DNA from: Bradyrhizobium sp. Ghvi
GTDB taxonomy: Bacteria; Pseudomonadota; Alphaproteobacteria; Rhizobiales; Xanthobacteraceae
DNA length: 64,000 nucleotides
Direction of reading: 5' to 3'
Assembly: GCF_900115265.1 (NCBI RefSeq)
Contig: NZ_FOVU01000009.1
Coordinates: forward strand, 1-64,000
Each line of letters starts with the position of its first letter. Within the stretch, counting starts at the first letter, position 1. Below, piece by piece: positions 24,714 through 34,032 of the stretch. A program made the translations under genes and the position numbers. A model generated the notes under the pieces. That model made no database searches, was not told the origin of the DNA, and was given only the letters and a program-made list of their open reading frames with translations.

Positions 24714-26246
24714 TCAGTGCCCCGCCATGTGCCGGCCGACCACGGTAAGATCGGCCTCGCTGGTTCGTGCTTCATACACGAGTTCGCCGTGGAACATCAC
24801 CACCAGCCTGTCCGACAATTCGAGCAATTCGTCGAGATCCTCGCTGACCAGCAGCACCGCGGCGCCGCGGTTGCGCGCGGCCATGATCTCGGCGTGGATC
24901 TGCGCCACGGCCGCGAAGTCGAGGCCGAAGCAGGGATTGGCCGCGATCAGCACCTCGACATCGCCCGCAAGCTCGCGGGCGAGCACGGCGCGCTGGACAT
25001 TGCCGCCCGACAGCGCCGAGATCGGCGTCTCCGGCGTGCGGGTCTTGATCCTGTACTGGCGGATCTTCTTCGTGGCGTCGTCGCGGAAGGCGCCGCGGTT
25101 GAGCCACCAACCGCCGCTGGCGAAGGGGGCTCGGTCGAACTCGCGGAACGCGATGTTGTCGGCGACGCTCATGCCGCCGACGCAGGCATTCTTGAGCGGC
25201 TCCTCGGGCAGCAGCGACATCTTGTGACGCCGCATCTCCTCCCGCCTGGCGTGATAGGGATCGCCGGCGACGCGGATTTCGCCGCCTTCGGCCTCGCGCT
25301 GGCCGGCCAGGACCTCGACCAGCTGGCGCTGGCCATTGCCGGAGACGCCGGCGATGCCGACGATCTCGCCGGCGCGCACGGTGAGCGAGATATCATGCAC
25401 CGCGACAGTGCCGGCATCGTCGAGCGCGCGGACCTTTGCCAGTTCAAGTCGGGCCTGGCCGGCTTCCCCGCTACGCAGCGGCTGGACCGTCAGTTCCTCG
25501 GCACCGATCATGGTGCGCGCCATGGCGTCCGGTGTCAGCTCGGCGACCTTGCCACCACCGGCGAGTTTGCCACGGCGCAGGATGGTGACCTCGTCGGCGA
25601 AGGCCATGACCTCGCGGAATTTGTGCGTGATCATCAGGATCGTGAGTTCGCCCCTGACGACCATGTCGCGGAGCATGCCAAGCACTTCGTCGGCTTCCGC
25701 CGGTGTCAGCACCGAGGTCGGCTCGTCCAGAATCAGGAAGCGGCGCTTCAGATAGAGCTGCTTGAGGATCTCGCATTTCTGCCGTTCACCGGCGGAGATG
25801 TCCGAGACCTTTGCGGAGAGCGGCACCTTGAAGGGCATTCGTGCCAGGAATGCCTCGAGCTGCTTCATCTCCTTCGGCCAGTTCACCACGGCCGGCACGT
25901 CGTCGCGCGCCAGCACCAGGTTTTCTGCAATCGTCATGGCCGGCACCAGCGTAAAGTGCTGGTAGACCATGCCGAGGCCGAGCGCATGGGCGTCCTTCGG
26001 ATTGGCGATCGCCTGTTCCCGGCCCCCGATGAGGATGTTGCCCTCGGTCGCGTGGTAATAGCCCATGATGCATTTGACGAGCGTCGACTTGCCGGCGCCG
26101 TTCTCGCCAAGCAGCGCATGGAACGAGCCCGGTCGCACCTTCAGCTCGACATTGTCCAGCGCCAGGAAGTCGCCGAAGCGCATGGTCATGGCAATGGCGT
26201 CGACCCCGAAGACGCCTGACGGCGGGGGCGTTTCGCCGATAATCAC
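24714..26246 (-). CDS. ABC transporter ATPase with two nucleotide-binding domains (importer B)
   Basis: A 510-residue tandem ATPase paralogous to the one at 20880-22451. Domain 1 has GENGAGKST, the EISAG-type signature written DISAGERQKCEI, and LILDEPTSVLTP. Domain 2 has the degenerate GVSGNGQRQL, ALSGGNVQRAVLARE and an altered Walker B (VLIAANPCFGLD). The GTG at 26246 overlaps the stop of biuH (GTGA), which fixes the start and shows coupling; the frame is open further upstream but would run into biuH. Confidence 0.92.
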   Translation of the reverse strand: MIIGETPPPSGVFGVDAIAMTMRFGDFLALDNVELKVRPGSFHALLGENGAGKSTLVKCIMGYYHATEGNILIGGREQAIANPKDAHALGLGMVYQHFTLVPAMTIAENLVLARDDVPAVVNWPKEMKQLEAFLARMPFKVPLSAKVSDISAGERQKCEILKQLYLKRRFLILDEPTSVLTPAEADEVLGMLRDMVVRGELTILMITHKFREVMAFADEVTILRRGKLAGGGKVAELTPDAMARTMIGAEELTVQPLRSGEAGQARLELAKVRALDDAGTVAVHDISLTVRAGEIVGIAGVSGNGQRQLVEVLAGQREAEGGEIRVAGDPYHARREEMRRHKMSLLPEEPLKNACVGGMSVADNIAFREFDRAPFASGGWWLNRGAFRDDATKKIRQYRIKTRTPETPISALSGGNVQRAVLARELAGDVEVLIAANPCFGLDFAAVAQIHAEIMAARNRGAAVLLVSEDLDELLELSDRLVVMFHGELVYEARTSEADLTVVGRHMAGH

Positions 26247-26926
26247 GAAATCGCTCCGATGAACGCGTCTGAGGTTGAAACCGCGCCGAACACGCCGCCC
26301 TGCATCTTGATCATCTTCAGCGCGTGCTCGTGATTGCTCTTGTCCGTCGCGCCGCAGCAGTCCTGCAGCAGCACGCATTCGAAGCCGCGGTCGTTGGCCT
26401 CGCGCATGGTGGTGTGGACACAGACATCGGTGGTGATGCCTGTGAGCACGATGTTCTCGATGCCGCGCACGCGCAGGATCAATTCCAGATCGGTGGCGCA
26501 GAACGAGCCCTTGCCGGGCTTGTCGATAACAGGCTCGCCCGGCAAGGGTGCAAGCTCCTCGATGATGTCCCAGCCAGGCTCACCGCGCACCAGAATGCGG
26601 CCGCACGGGCCGGGATCGCCGATGCCGGCACCGATCTGCCGCGAGCGCCAGCGCTTGTTGGCGGGAAGATCGGAGAGATCGGGGCGATGGCCTTCGCGCG
26701 TATGGATGATGTGAAAGCCCTGCTTGCGCATCGCCGCGAGCAGTCTTTTGATCGGCTCGATCGGCGCCCGCGTTAGCGACAGGTCGTAGCCCATCTTGTC
26801 GACATAGCCGCCGACGCCGCAAAAATCGGTCTGCATGTCGATGATGATGAGCGCGGTGTTTTGCGGGCGCAGATCGCCGTTGTAGGGCCAGGCGTAAGGA
26901 TCGGACTTGATGTAGCGCTCAGGCAT
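26243..26926 (-). CDS. biuH: Biuret amidohydrolase (isochorismatase-like cysteine hydrolase)
   Basis: A 227-residue cysteine hydrolase expected to turn biuret into allophanate and ammonia. It matches from memory the characterised Rhizobium leguminosarum biuret hydrolase almost along its whole length, with the same DPYAWPYNGDLRP N-terminus. The catalytic triad is at Asp30 (IIIDMQTDF), Lys136 (VIDKPGKGSF) and Cys169 (TTDVCV), in register with Asp36-Lys142-Cys175 of that enzyme. It lies between the permeases and the ATPase of a purine-type importer, an unusual place. Alternatives are ureidoacrylate hydrolase (RutB) or N-carbamoylsarcosine hydrolase, which are less similar. Confidence 0.9.
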   Translation of the reverse strand: MPERYIKSDPYAWPYNGDLRPQNTALIIIDMQTDFCGVGGYVDKMGYDLSLTRAPIEPIKRLLAAMRKQGFHIIHTREGHRPDLSDLPANKRWRSRQIGAGIGDPGPCGRILVRGEPGWDIIEELAPLPGEPVIDKPGKGSFCATDLELILRVRGIENIVLTGITTDVCVHTTMREANDRGFECVLLQDCCGATDKSNHEHALKMIKMQGGVFGAVSTSDAFIGAIS

Positions 26927-26937
26927 GATTTCGCTCT

Positions 26938-27864
26938 CTAGCGGGTGATCGACAATTCGGCCGGAGCTCCGGTCAGCGTGCGTTTCGGCGAGCAGGTCAT
27001 GATCATGATCGCCAGTGTCAGGATGTAGGGCGCGGCGTTGAAGAGGTGATAGCCTGATGTAACGCCGACCGATTGCAGTGCGGGTCCCAGTGCCGCGGCA
27101 CCACCGAAGGCGAGCGAGGCCCACAGGCAGAGCAGGGGATCCCAGCGCGCGAAGATCACCAGCGCGACTGCCGTGATGCCTTGGCCGGACGAGAGACCCT
27201 CGTTCCAGCTTCCGGGATAGAACAGCGACAGGAAGGAGCCGCCGATGCCGGCAAGGAAGCCGCCGACCATTGTGGCGCGCAGGCGGATTAGGAGCACGGA
27301 GTGGCCCATGGCGCGTGTAGCGTCGGAGCTTTCGCCAGCGGTGCGGATGAGAAGGCCCCAACGCGTGGTGCGGAAGGCCCAATAGAGGATCGGCGCGAGC
27401 GCGACGCCGATCAGGAACAGCACGTTGACCCGCAGCGCCGCGCGTACCTGCGGAATGTCGCTCCACCAGCCGAAGTCGATTGCGGGCAGCCGCGCCGCGG
27501 TCGGCTCGATCAGCGGCTTGCCAAGATAGAAGGCGAGGCCGGTGCCGAACAGCATCAAGGCGATACCAACCGCAACGTCGTTGACGCGTGGCAGCGAGCA
27601 GATGCCGGCGTGCAAGGCGCCAAGCAAAGCGCCGGTGATGCCCGCGGCGAGCACACCAAGCCAGGGCGATCCAGTGAGATAGGAGCTGCCATAGGCGCTC
27701 ATCGCGCCCATCACCAGCGTGCCTTCGAGGCCGAGATTGATGCGGCCCGAACGCTCGGTGATGCATTCCCCCAGGCTCACGAACAGGAAGGGCGTGGATA
27801 CGCGAATGGCGCCGCCGAGCACGGCGAGCGGAACGGTCCAGAGTCCGATCGATCCGTCTGCCAT
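26938..27864 (-). CDS. ABC transporter permease (importer B, second permease)
   Basis: A 308-residue multi-helix permease with the family motif TERSGRINLGLEGTLVMGAM and the SPKRTLTG-containing tail. Its ATG overlaps the TGA of the first permease by one base (TGATG). It is a paralogue of the permease at 18901-19818. Confidence 0.92.
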   Translation of the reverse strand: MADGSIGLWTVPLAVLGGAIRVSTPFLFVSLGECITERSGRINLGLEGTLVMGAMSAYGSSYLTGSPWLGVLAAGITGALLGALHAGICSLPRVNDVAVGIALMLFGTGLAFYLGKPLIEPTAARLPAIDFGWWSDIPQVRAALRVNVLFLIGVALAPILYWAFRTTRWGLLIRTAGESSDATRAMGHSVLLIRLRATMVGGFLAGIGGSFLSLFYPGSWNEGLSSGQGITAVALVIFARWDPLLCLWASLAFGGAAALGPALQSVGVTSGYHLFNAAPYILTLAIMIMTCSPKRTLTGAPAELSITR

Positions 27865-28976
27865 CAGGACTTGCCTTTCAGGAAACCGATGCGGCCGTAG
27901 AGTGCATCGCTGGCCAGAACGAAGACGAAAATGATGCCTTGGAGCACCAGCACGGATGCATCGGGGAGGCCCAGGCGGCGCTGCAACAGGCCGCCGCTGG
28001 CGCTGATGCCGCCGAGCAGGATCGCGACGGGAATGATCGCAAGCGGATTTTGCCGGGCGAGGAAGGCGACAAGGATGCCGGTGAAGCCATAGCCGGCTGC
28101 GAGATTGGCGTTGGTGCGGCCCTGCACGGCGGCGACCTCGACCATACCGGCAAGGCCCGCGGCGCCGCCGGCGAGGAAGCAAATGGTCAAGATGAGTTTG
28201 CTGACACCGAGGCCGACGATCTTGGCAGCGCGGATGTTGCCGCCGGCAACGCGCGCGGCGAAGCCGAACACGGTGTGATAGATCAGGATGTAGGCGGCGA
28301 TTGCGGCGATCAGGCCGAAGACGAGCCCCCAATGCACGTCGGTGCCGGGGATGGAGCCGATCATGTTGGCGGCGCCGATCTCGCGCGTGGACGGCTTGTT
28401 GAGACTCGCGGGATCGCGCATCGCACCTTCCACCAGATGATTGAGGACCGCGAGTGCGATGTAGACCAGCAAGAGGCTCGAGATCGTCTCGTTGACACCG
28501 CGATACTGTCGCAGCGCACCCGCCAGCATGATCCACAAGCCGCCGCCAGTCACGCCGGCGCAGACCATCGCAATCTGGACCACCAGCGGCGGCAGGCCCT
28601 GAAGCGCGAGCGCCGCGCTGGTCGCCGACAATGCGCCGATCAGCAGCGCGCCTTCTCCGCCGATGATGACCATGCCGAGCTGTGCCGGGAGTGCCGTGCA
28701 GAGTGCGGTGAGAATGAGGGGCGCAGCACGCGTCAGCGTGTTCTGCCAAGAGAACCAGGTGCCGAACGCGCCGTAGTACATGTAGAAATAAAGATCGAGC
28801 GGATTCTTTCCGAACATTGCGACGAAGATGCCGAAGACCCCCAGTGCGCCGACCAGCGCCGCGCCGGGGATCAGGACGTACTCGATCGTTCCGCCATAAC
28901 GCTGGAGAAAGCCGGGATCAGCAGCCGGGGCAATTGCCCCGACCGCTTCGGCGGAATCCGCAGCTTCCGTCGTCAC
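27864..28976 (-). CDS. ABC transporter permease (importer B, first permease)
   Basis: A 370-residue permease with a hydrophilic N-terminal lead (MTTEAADSAEAVGAIAPAAD), then about ten helices with GMVIIGGEGALLIGALSA and GYGFTGILVAFLARQNPLA. The GTG start at 28976 overlaps the TGA of the BMP gene (GTGA). Same design as the permease at 19805. Confidence 0.92.
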   Translation of the reverse strand: MTTEAADSAEAVGAIAPAADPGFLQRYGGTIEYVLIPGAALVGALGVFGIFVAMFGKNPLDLYFYMYYGAFGTWFSWQNTLTRAAPLILTALCTALPAQLGMVIIGGEGALLIGALSATSAALALQGLPPLVVQIAMVCAGVTGGGLWIMLAGALRQYRGVNETISSLLLVYIALAVLNHLVEGAMRDPASLNKPSTREIGAANMIGSIPGTDVHWGLVFGLIAAIAAYILIYHTVFGFAARVAGGNIRAAKIVGLGVSKLILTICFLAGGAAGLAGMVEVAAVQGRTNANLAAGYGFTGILVAFLARQNPLAIIPVAILLGGISASGGLLQRRLGLPDASVLVLQGIIFVFVLASDALYGRIGFLKGKS

Positions 28977-30085
28977 GAAGTCGCTCCGATCACGCCTTCG
29001 ACGAGGTAGTCCATCTTCTCGAGTTCGGGGTCTTTCTGGCCGCGATCGGTGCCGGCCGCGATCACCGTCTTGCCCTTGTTGTCGACCAATCCGCCCTTGA
29101 AGATGGCGTAGCCCTCGGCCGACAAGAATTTTGCCTTGACCTCGTCGGCGTGCTTGCGCGCCTCGGCTGAGACGGCTTCGCCATAAGGAGAGGTCTTGAC
29201 GATCTCTTCCTTGAGGCCGCCGCGGTAGAAGTTCGGGATGCTCTCGCCGGCGGCGATCATCTTCACGAACTTCGGATAGAGCGCTTCCCAATTCCATTCC
29301 GCGCCGGTGAGGTACGCCTTCGGCGCGAGCGGTGACTGGTTGGTGTGATAGCCACAAACGAAGGCGCCGCGGCGGGCGGCGTTCTCGACCATGGTCTTGG
29401 GGCCGTCGACATGGCAGGTAAGGACATCCACACCTTGGTCGATAAGACTGTTGGTGGCCTCGGCTTCCTTGACCGGCATCGACCAGTCACCGGTGAAGAT
29501 CACCTGGGTCGTTGCCTTTGGATTGGCGAGCTTGGCACCGAGCGCGAAGGCGTTGATGTTGCGCAGCACCTGGGGGATCGGCTTGGCCGCAACGAAGCCG
29601 AGCTTGCCGCTCTTGGAGGTGTACCCGGCGACGATGCCCGAGATGTATTGCGCTTCGTCGATGTAGCCAAAATAGCTGCCGGCGTTCTTCGGGTCCTTGT
29701 CAGTCCAGAGGCCGCCGCAATGCTCGAAGTGGATCTTCGGGTACTTTGTGGCCATCTTGACCATGTGCGGATTGTAGTAGCCGAACGAGGTCGGGAAGAG
29801 CAGGGTCGCGCCGTCGAGATTGATCATGGACTCGATCGTCTTCTCGACCGCGTCGGTCTCCGGCACCTTCTCTTCCTCGACGACCTTGAGGCCGGGAATT
29901 TTCTTCAGCGCCGCCGCGCCTTGTGCGTGCGCCTGGTTGTAACCGTAGTCATCACGTGAGCCGACATAGATGAAGCCGATGGTCGTCTCGGCCGCAAAGG
30001 CCGGACGGGCGCCGACTGCTGCGCCGAGGGTGAGGGCGGCACCGCCCTGCAACAAGTGACGTCGTGAAATCCTGCCTAAATCCAT
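28973..30085 (-). CDS. BMP-family substrate-binding protein with Tat signal (importer B)
   Basis: A 370-residue periplasmic binding protein of the BMP/PnrA family: TIGFIYVGSRDDYGYNQAHAQG, LLFPTSFGYYNPHMVKMATKYP, HFEHCGGLWTDKDPKN and EAEATNSLIDQGVDVLTCHVDGP. The N-terminus MDLGRISRRHLLQGG carries a twin-arginine motif followed by a hydrophobic stretch and AFAAE, so it is probably exported folded by Tat, unlike the Sec-type paralogue at 17745. It is the first gene of a six-gene operon (BMP, permease, permease, biuH, ATPase, deaminase). Confidence 0.92.
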   Translation of the reverse strand: MDLGRISRRHLLQGGAALTLGAAVGARPAFAAETTIGFIYVGSRDDYGYNQAHAQGAAALKKIPGLKVVEEEKVPETDAVEKTIESMINLDGATLLFPTSFGYYNPHMVKMATKYPKIHFEHCGGLWTDKDPKNAGSYFGYIDEAQYISGIVAGYTSKSGKLGFVAAKPIPQVLRNINAFALGAKLANPKATTQVIFTGDWSMPVKEAEATNSLIDQGVDVLTCHVDGPKTMVENAARRGAFVCGYHTNQSPLAPKAYLTGAEWNWEALYPKFVKMIAAGESIPNFYRGGLKEEIVKTSPYGEAVSAEARKHADEVKAKFLSAEGYAIFKGGLVDNKGKTVIAAGTDRGQKDPELEKMDYLVEGVIGATS

Positions 30086-30413
30086 TGCTTGCTCCCCTTG
30101 GCGGAATGGACCGCCTTGACCTCGCGGCGACGCCGGTCTGACGACGCCCGGACAAGATGTCGCAAGCTTTGTGCCAGAGGTTAGGGGAAGAGCATTTTCA
30201 CATAACCAGCTGAAATACATAATGTTTATCTGGTGGTCGAATCTTGATCAAAGACGGTTCCGATTAAATATTAGGCGCGATAGTCCTATTGTATGCAATT
30301 GAGTTGAGCAGCCCTTGTCGCTGCGGGGGGACGTCATTGGGGTGAGACACGAATCAATCACGTTTCGTCCGGTGACCCGCCATTGCCGGGGAGCACGAAA
30401 TTCCCCGGCCCCT
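30086..30413. other. Divergent promoter region of importer B and the 458-residue protein gene
   Basis: About 330 bases, A/T-rich between 30195 and 30300. No gene, strong hairpin or CTTGCAAG site was found. In-frame starts upstream of 30414 (TTG 30315, GTG 30342) would extend the next gene into it. Confidence 0.4.
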
Positions 30414-31787
30414 ATGAGCAGCGATATTTCCTTGCCGTCACATCGTGGAAATCGGTTTTACCAGGGCGTGGCCGCTACCCTCGTCGCCAACGCGCTTCAG
30501 ACGGTCAATTTTCTCGGTGATCGGTTCCTGAGGAAGTCGCAACATTCTTCGGCGCTCATCGAGGACCTCTATCGGTACGCGATGGAAAGCGCATTTTCGC
30601 TTTCCGAGGCGTTCCTGGTCACAGGTGCGCCGCACGCGTCCGCTTACTATCCGCGCGACTTTGCCTGGTTCTATCCTGACGTTCTCGACCCAGAGACCAT
30701 CATGGATGCGCAGGACGCAGTGCGACGGGCGCGCCTTCTGGAGAAAAGCGTTCGCCTGCTGCTGGGGGCGGCTCGCGCCGACGTCGTCACGACGACCATC
30801 GTTCCGGCGGGGCGTGGTCGGTATCTCGGTGTGAACTATTTCTCGCGGCCCTCGGATACGCTGCTGGGCATTCTGGCCGGTCTCCAGCAGATGCTATCCG
30901 CCGAGGAGCGAGCGTCGTCTCATCTGGCGATGTCGCAATGTGCGCATGCTGGTCGCCTGTTGCTGGCCGAATATGGCGGCGATTTGAAGCGCGCAATCCT
31001 GAAGCTTGCCAGCGCGCTGGAACCGTTCGACGCTCGGGGCACCAGATATTTGCTCTGTGATGCCAGCCGGCCACGCTCCGCGGCAACCGACACCCGCGCC
31101 GAACGACGGCGTTTCGTCACCAATGCCTGTGTGCACACGACTTTCGTGTGGGCCGTGCAACTCGGCGTCGTCGAGGAGCACGAGCTGAAGCGGCTCCTCG
31201 GTCGCGACCTCGCGCAGTACAAGCAGGACCTGCTCAGCCTGTTCGGCAGGGACGGCTATATCAGGCATTCGCTGGACGGCCCGGCGGGCGCGCCCTCATC
31301 TCAGGTCGCGCTGGATTTCGTCAGCGTGCACCGCGGCTTCTGGAATCTGAACGATCCGAGCGAGCGCGCATTGTTTGCGGCCACGGCGGATCTGATCATT
31401 GCCGAGCCACGCTTCCGCATCCCCAGCACGTTCCACTTCCTGGTGTCGGCGGACAATCCGCGAAACAAGATGATCCACAGGATTGCGGCACCGGCCTATC
31501 AGGGGCGATCGTCGTGGCCGACGTTCAATGTCGAATTCGCGGATCGCATGCTGGACTTCGACGAGTTCGCCGGGAGCGAAACCTACCGGGCCTGCGCGCA
31601 AGCGATCCTGAAGGACATCCGCACCGCGACCGAGGTCCATGGTGGCTATCAGGAATTGATTTCCGAGCAGGGGCTGAAATATCGCACCTGGGCTTATCAG
31701 GGCGCAGTGGCCCATTCCTGGTTTCCGCGTTTCCTGTCGGTGTGGAGAAGGGCATACGGAACGCCGCTTCTCCGATGGAAGGACTGA
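30414..31787 (+). CDS. Uncharacterised 458-residue protein, possible helical-barrel carbohydrate enzyme
   Basis: A soluble protein without signal peptide or membrane segment. The segment SAYYPRDFAWFYPDVLDPETI followed by many amphipathic helices, and the C-terminal segment GLKYRTWAYQGAVAHSWFPRFLSVWRRAYG, look like an (alpha/alpha)6-barrel glycosidase-type protein, but I cannot assign a family. Conserved-looking acidic and aromatic groups (RDFAWFYPD, EVHGGYQE) could form an active site. It is divergent from importer B and stands alone. The start is uncertain: ATG at 30414 lacks a good ribosome binding site, and GTG at 30342 is an alternative. Confidence 0.75.
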   Translation: MSSDISLPSHRGNRFYQGVAATLVANALQTVNFLGDRFLRKSQHSSALIEDLYRYAMESAFSLSEAFLVTGAPHASAYYPRDFAWFYPDVLDPETIMDAQDAVRRARLLEKSVRLLLGAARADVVTTTIVPAGRGRYLGVNYFSRPSDTLLGILAGLQQMLSAEERASSHLAMSQCAHAGRLLLAEYGGDLKRAILKLASALEPFDARGTRYLLCDASRPRSAATDTRAERRRFVTNACVHTTFVWAVQLGVVEEHELKRLLGRDLAQYKQDLLSLFGRDGYIRHSLDGPAGAPSSQVALDFVSVHRGFWNLNDPSERALFAATADLIIAEPRFRIPSTFHFLVSADNPRNKMIHRIAAPAYQGRSSWPTFNVEFADRMLDFDEFAGSETYRACAQAILKDIRTATEVHGGYQELISEQGLKYRTWAYQGAVAHSWFPRFLSVWRRAYGTPLLRWKD

Positions 31788-31867
31788 TCCCTGGGAGCTA
31801 TCCCGCGGTCAGGTCCACCAGCTCTTGGTGCAGTTAAGGTTGCCTTGCGCCCTGCGCAGACCAGGTA

Positions 31868-32089
31868 TCATGCCGCGAGGTCGAGGAGCCGGCAAGAGCC
31901 GCGCACCAGCGCCTTGCGGCCGGTTGCGGTCATTGCGGGCGTGCCCTCGTGAATCACGACGAGTCCGAGCTTGACGAGATCTTCGAGGAGATAAGTCTTC
32001 GAGAGGCGACCGTCTGACTCTGGATTACGAAGCGCACGCAGCGCTGCCCATTGGTCCTGCGAAAGATCGAAGTCCAGGTCGTTGTTCAT
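31868..32089 (-). CDS. Small hypothetical protein
   Basis: A 73-residue acidic protein (MNNDLDFDLSQDQWAALRAL) with a winged-helix-like run: SKTYLLEDLVKLGLVVIHEGTPAMTATGRKALVRG. The pattern of two helices and a beta wing with TATGRKAL is often seen in small helix-turn-helix proteins. No family is recognised and there is no operon partner. Confidence 0.65.
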   Translation of the reverse strand: MNNDLDFDLSQDQWAALRALRNPESDGRLSKTYLLEDLVKLGLVVIHEGTPAMTATGRKALVRGSCRLLDLAA

Positions 32090-32442
32090 GTTGCCTCAAG
32101 CGATAGTCATGCTCGCGCGCCCCTGTTAGCGGCGCCGCATGAACACCATGCGACGACAATGAGTCGGGAATTCGGTGGGCTGTTTAGAACCACTCTTCAC
32201 GAATTGCCGCAGTCTGTTGCGCGACAATAGTTAAGATCGCGCGGATACGATTATCGTCCGGGATCACTGATCACTAATTGATGATCTCAATTTGATGTTG
32301 CGCTGCGAGGACTGCGCTGCACGGGAAACGCTGCTGTCTCATTCCGCGTCGCAATATGCACAGAAAGGATGAAACGTCGGGCTCGTGGCTCTGCTACGCT
32401 GATTTGCGGGGAATGGCTTCACACCACAAGGAGTGTGAGTGC
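32090..32442. other. Intergenic region, A/T-richer
   Basis: 350 bases between two small genes. No supported gene or strong repeat. The segment around 32220-32300 is clearly more A/T-rich than the neighbours and probably holds promoters. Confidence 0.35.
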
Positions 32443-32625
32443 ATGAACAGGCTGGTGGAAATTCGCAGTCAGGAATCCCTATGCCGGGAGCGCGCCGCGC
32501 GCGATTTTGAACGCCGGGTCTTTTGGCTAGCGCAGGCCCAGGAATGGGAGCAACGCGCGCTCGACGAAATTGCCTATCACTTTCGCGAGTGCAATGTCGC
32601 CCAGGCGGAGCTTGTGCGAAGCTGA
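32443..32625 (+). CDS. Small helical protein
   Basis: A 60-residue protein starting MNRLVEIRSQESLCRERAARD, rich in Arg and Glu, probably a single long helix or helical hairpin (RRVFWLAQAQEWEQRALDEIAYHF). Start at 32443 because AAGGAG lies about ten bases upstream. Family not recognised. Confidence 0.6.
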   Translation: MNRLVEIRSQESLCRERAARDFERRVFWLAQAQEWEQRALDEIAYHFRECNVAQAELVRS

Positions 32626-32646
32626 CGTTCGCCGCTGGCCCGAGAC

Positions 32647-34032
32647 TTACTGGTAAATCGCAACGATATCGGAGACCGCGCGCTCGAGTTGCTGCGCGGT
32701 GGCGCATTGCCGTACCACACTGCAAAACGTCGCATAGCGCGGCATCTCGGAATCGCCAAAGCCCCAAGCGAGCCGTCCTTCGGGATTGAGCCAGACCAGC
32801 CGTTTCGAGCGTTCGGAGATTCGGCGGAGGATGTCGGCGCGCGGGTCGAGATTGTTGCTGCGGGCATCGCCGAGCACGATGACCGTGGTCTGCGGCGTCA
32901 GCGTGCTCATGAAGTCCCTCTCGAAATCGACCAGCGAAGAGCCATAGTCGGAGGAGCCAAATCCGACCGTGGACATGATCTCGGCCATCGCCTCTTCGGG
33001 CGACTTCTTTTCCAGGATCTCGCTGACCTCGATAAGATGCGAGGAGAATGCGAAGGAGCGAACGTCGTCGACAACTTCATGCAGCGAGTGAATCAGGAGC
33101 AGGAAGAAATCCGAGACCTGCGCGACCGAACCGGAGACGTCGCACAGCGCCACGATCTTCGGGCGGTCGCGGTGCTTGCGTTTCCATGCGGTGAGGAAAG
33201 GCACCCCGCCCCAGGCGGCGTTGCGGCGCAGGGTTCGGCGGACGTCAAGATGGCCGCGGCGCTGGCGCTTGCGGGGCTTCGAGTAACGCTCGCGCAGGCG
33301 GCGCGCGATCTGCCGGATGAGGGCGCGCATCTCCGCCACCTGCCGCCGTTCGATGCGGGCGAGCGGCGCATTGCGTAGAATCTCGTTGCGGAGGTTTTCG
33401 GCCTCCTCGCGGGCATAGAGCGCAAGCCCTTGCGAAACCGTATCGCGCACCGCTTCGCGCAAGCCGTCGAGTGCGGCGCGCAGGCGCTCGGCCAGCGCCG
33501 GGTTGTTCGCTGTCAGTTCGTCGAGATCGTCGCGCAGGCGCTGGAGACCCATGGCATCGAGAATGCGGCTGGAGAAGATGCCGCGCTGGGTGGAATAGCG
33601 GATATCGGACAGTGAAGCTGCACCGGAGGCGCTGGCAATCGCGGCTTGTATTGCGTTGCGATCCTGCGACAGCAGCATCTGTGCAAGCGGGCCAAGTCCT
33701 TCCGTCGGCTGGCCTCCGCCCGCTTCGCTGGCCGAGCCAGAAGAGGGAGGCTGATCCGCGTCCTGCGAGGCGTCATCTTTGCTGGCCTGAGGTTGTTCCT
33801 GCGGCGGCTCGGGCTGGCTGAAGAACAGATCGAAGCAGTCGCCGAGCGCGAGCTTCTCGTCCTGCGACTTGGCGAGCGTCAGGAGGAGCGCGTCGCGCAA
33901 GATGGTGCGGTCTGTGAGGCCGACCTGTGCCACCGCGCGCATCGCATCGATGCTTTCGGCGGGCGAGACATGGACGCCGGCGCCCCGCGCAGCTCGAAAG
34001 AAACGATGAAGGTTCTCGCGCATCGGCGTCAA
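32647..34032 (-). CDS. CoxE-like VWA-domain protein
   Basis: A 461-residue protein partnering a MoxR ATPase. The N-terminal helical part is followed by a Gln/Ser/Pro-rich linker (about 74-112), a basic helical region (about 215-285) and a C-terminal von Willebrand A domain with the MIDAS motif DVSGS. MoxR/CoxE pairs help insert metals or assemble enzymes; aerobic CO dehydrogenase maturation is the known example. It starts inside the end of the MoxR gene (ATGA overlap). No cox genes are in the window, though the molybdenum hydroxylase at 12594-16138 is a conceivable client. Confidence 0.9.
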   Translation of the reverse strand: MTPMRENLHRFFRAARGAGVHVSPAESIDAMRAVAQVGLTDRTILRDALLLTLAKSQDEKLALGDCFDLFFSQPEPPQEQPQASKDDASQDADQPPSSGSASEAGGGQPTEGLGPLAQMLLSQDRNAIQAAIASASGAASLSDIRYSTQRGIFSSRILDAMGLQRLRDDLDELTANNPALAERLRAALDGLREAVRDTVSQGLALYAREEAENLRNEILRNAPLARIERRQVAEMRALIRQIARRLRERYSKPRKRQRRGHLDVRRTLRRNAAWGGVPFLTAWKRKHRDRPKIVALCDVSGSVAQVSDFFLLLIHSLHEVVDDVRSFAFSSHLIEVSEILEKKSPEEAMAEIMSTVGFGSSDYGSSLVDFERDFMSTLTPQTTVIVLGDARSNNLDPRADILRRISERSKRLVWLNPEGRLAWGFGDSEMPRYATFCSVVRQCATAQQLERAVSDIVAIYQ

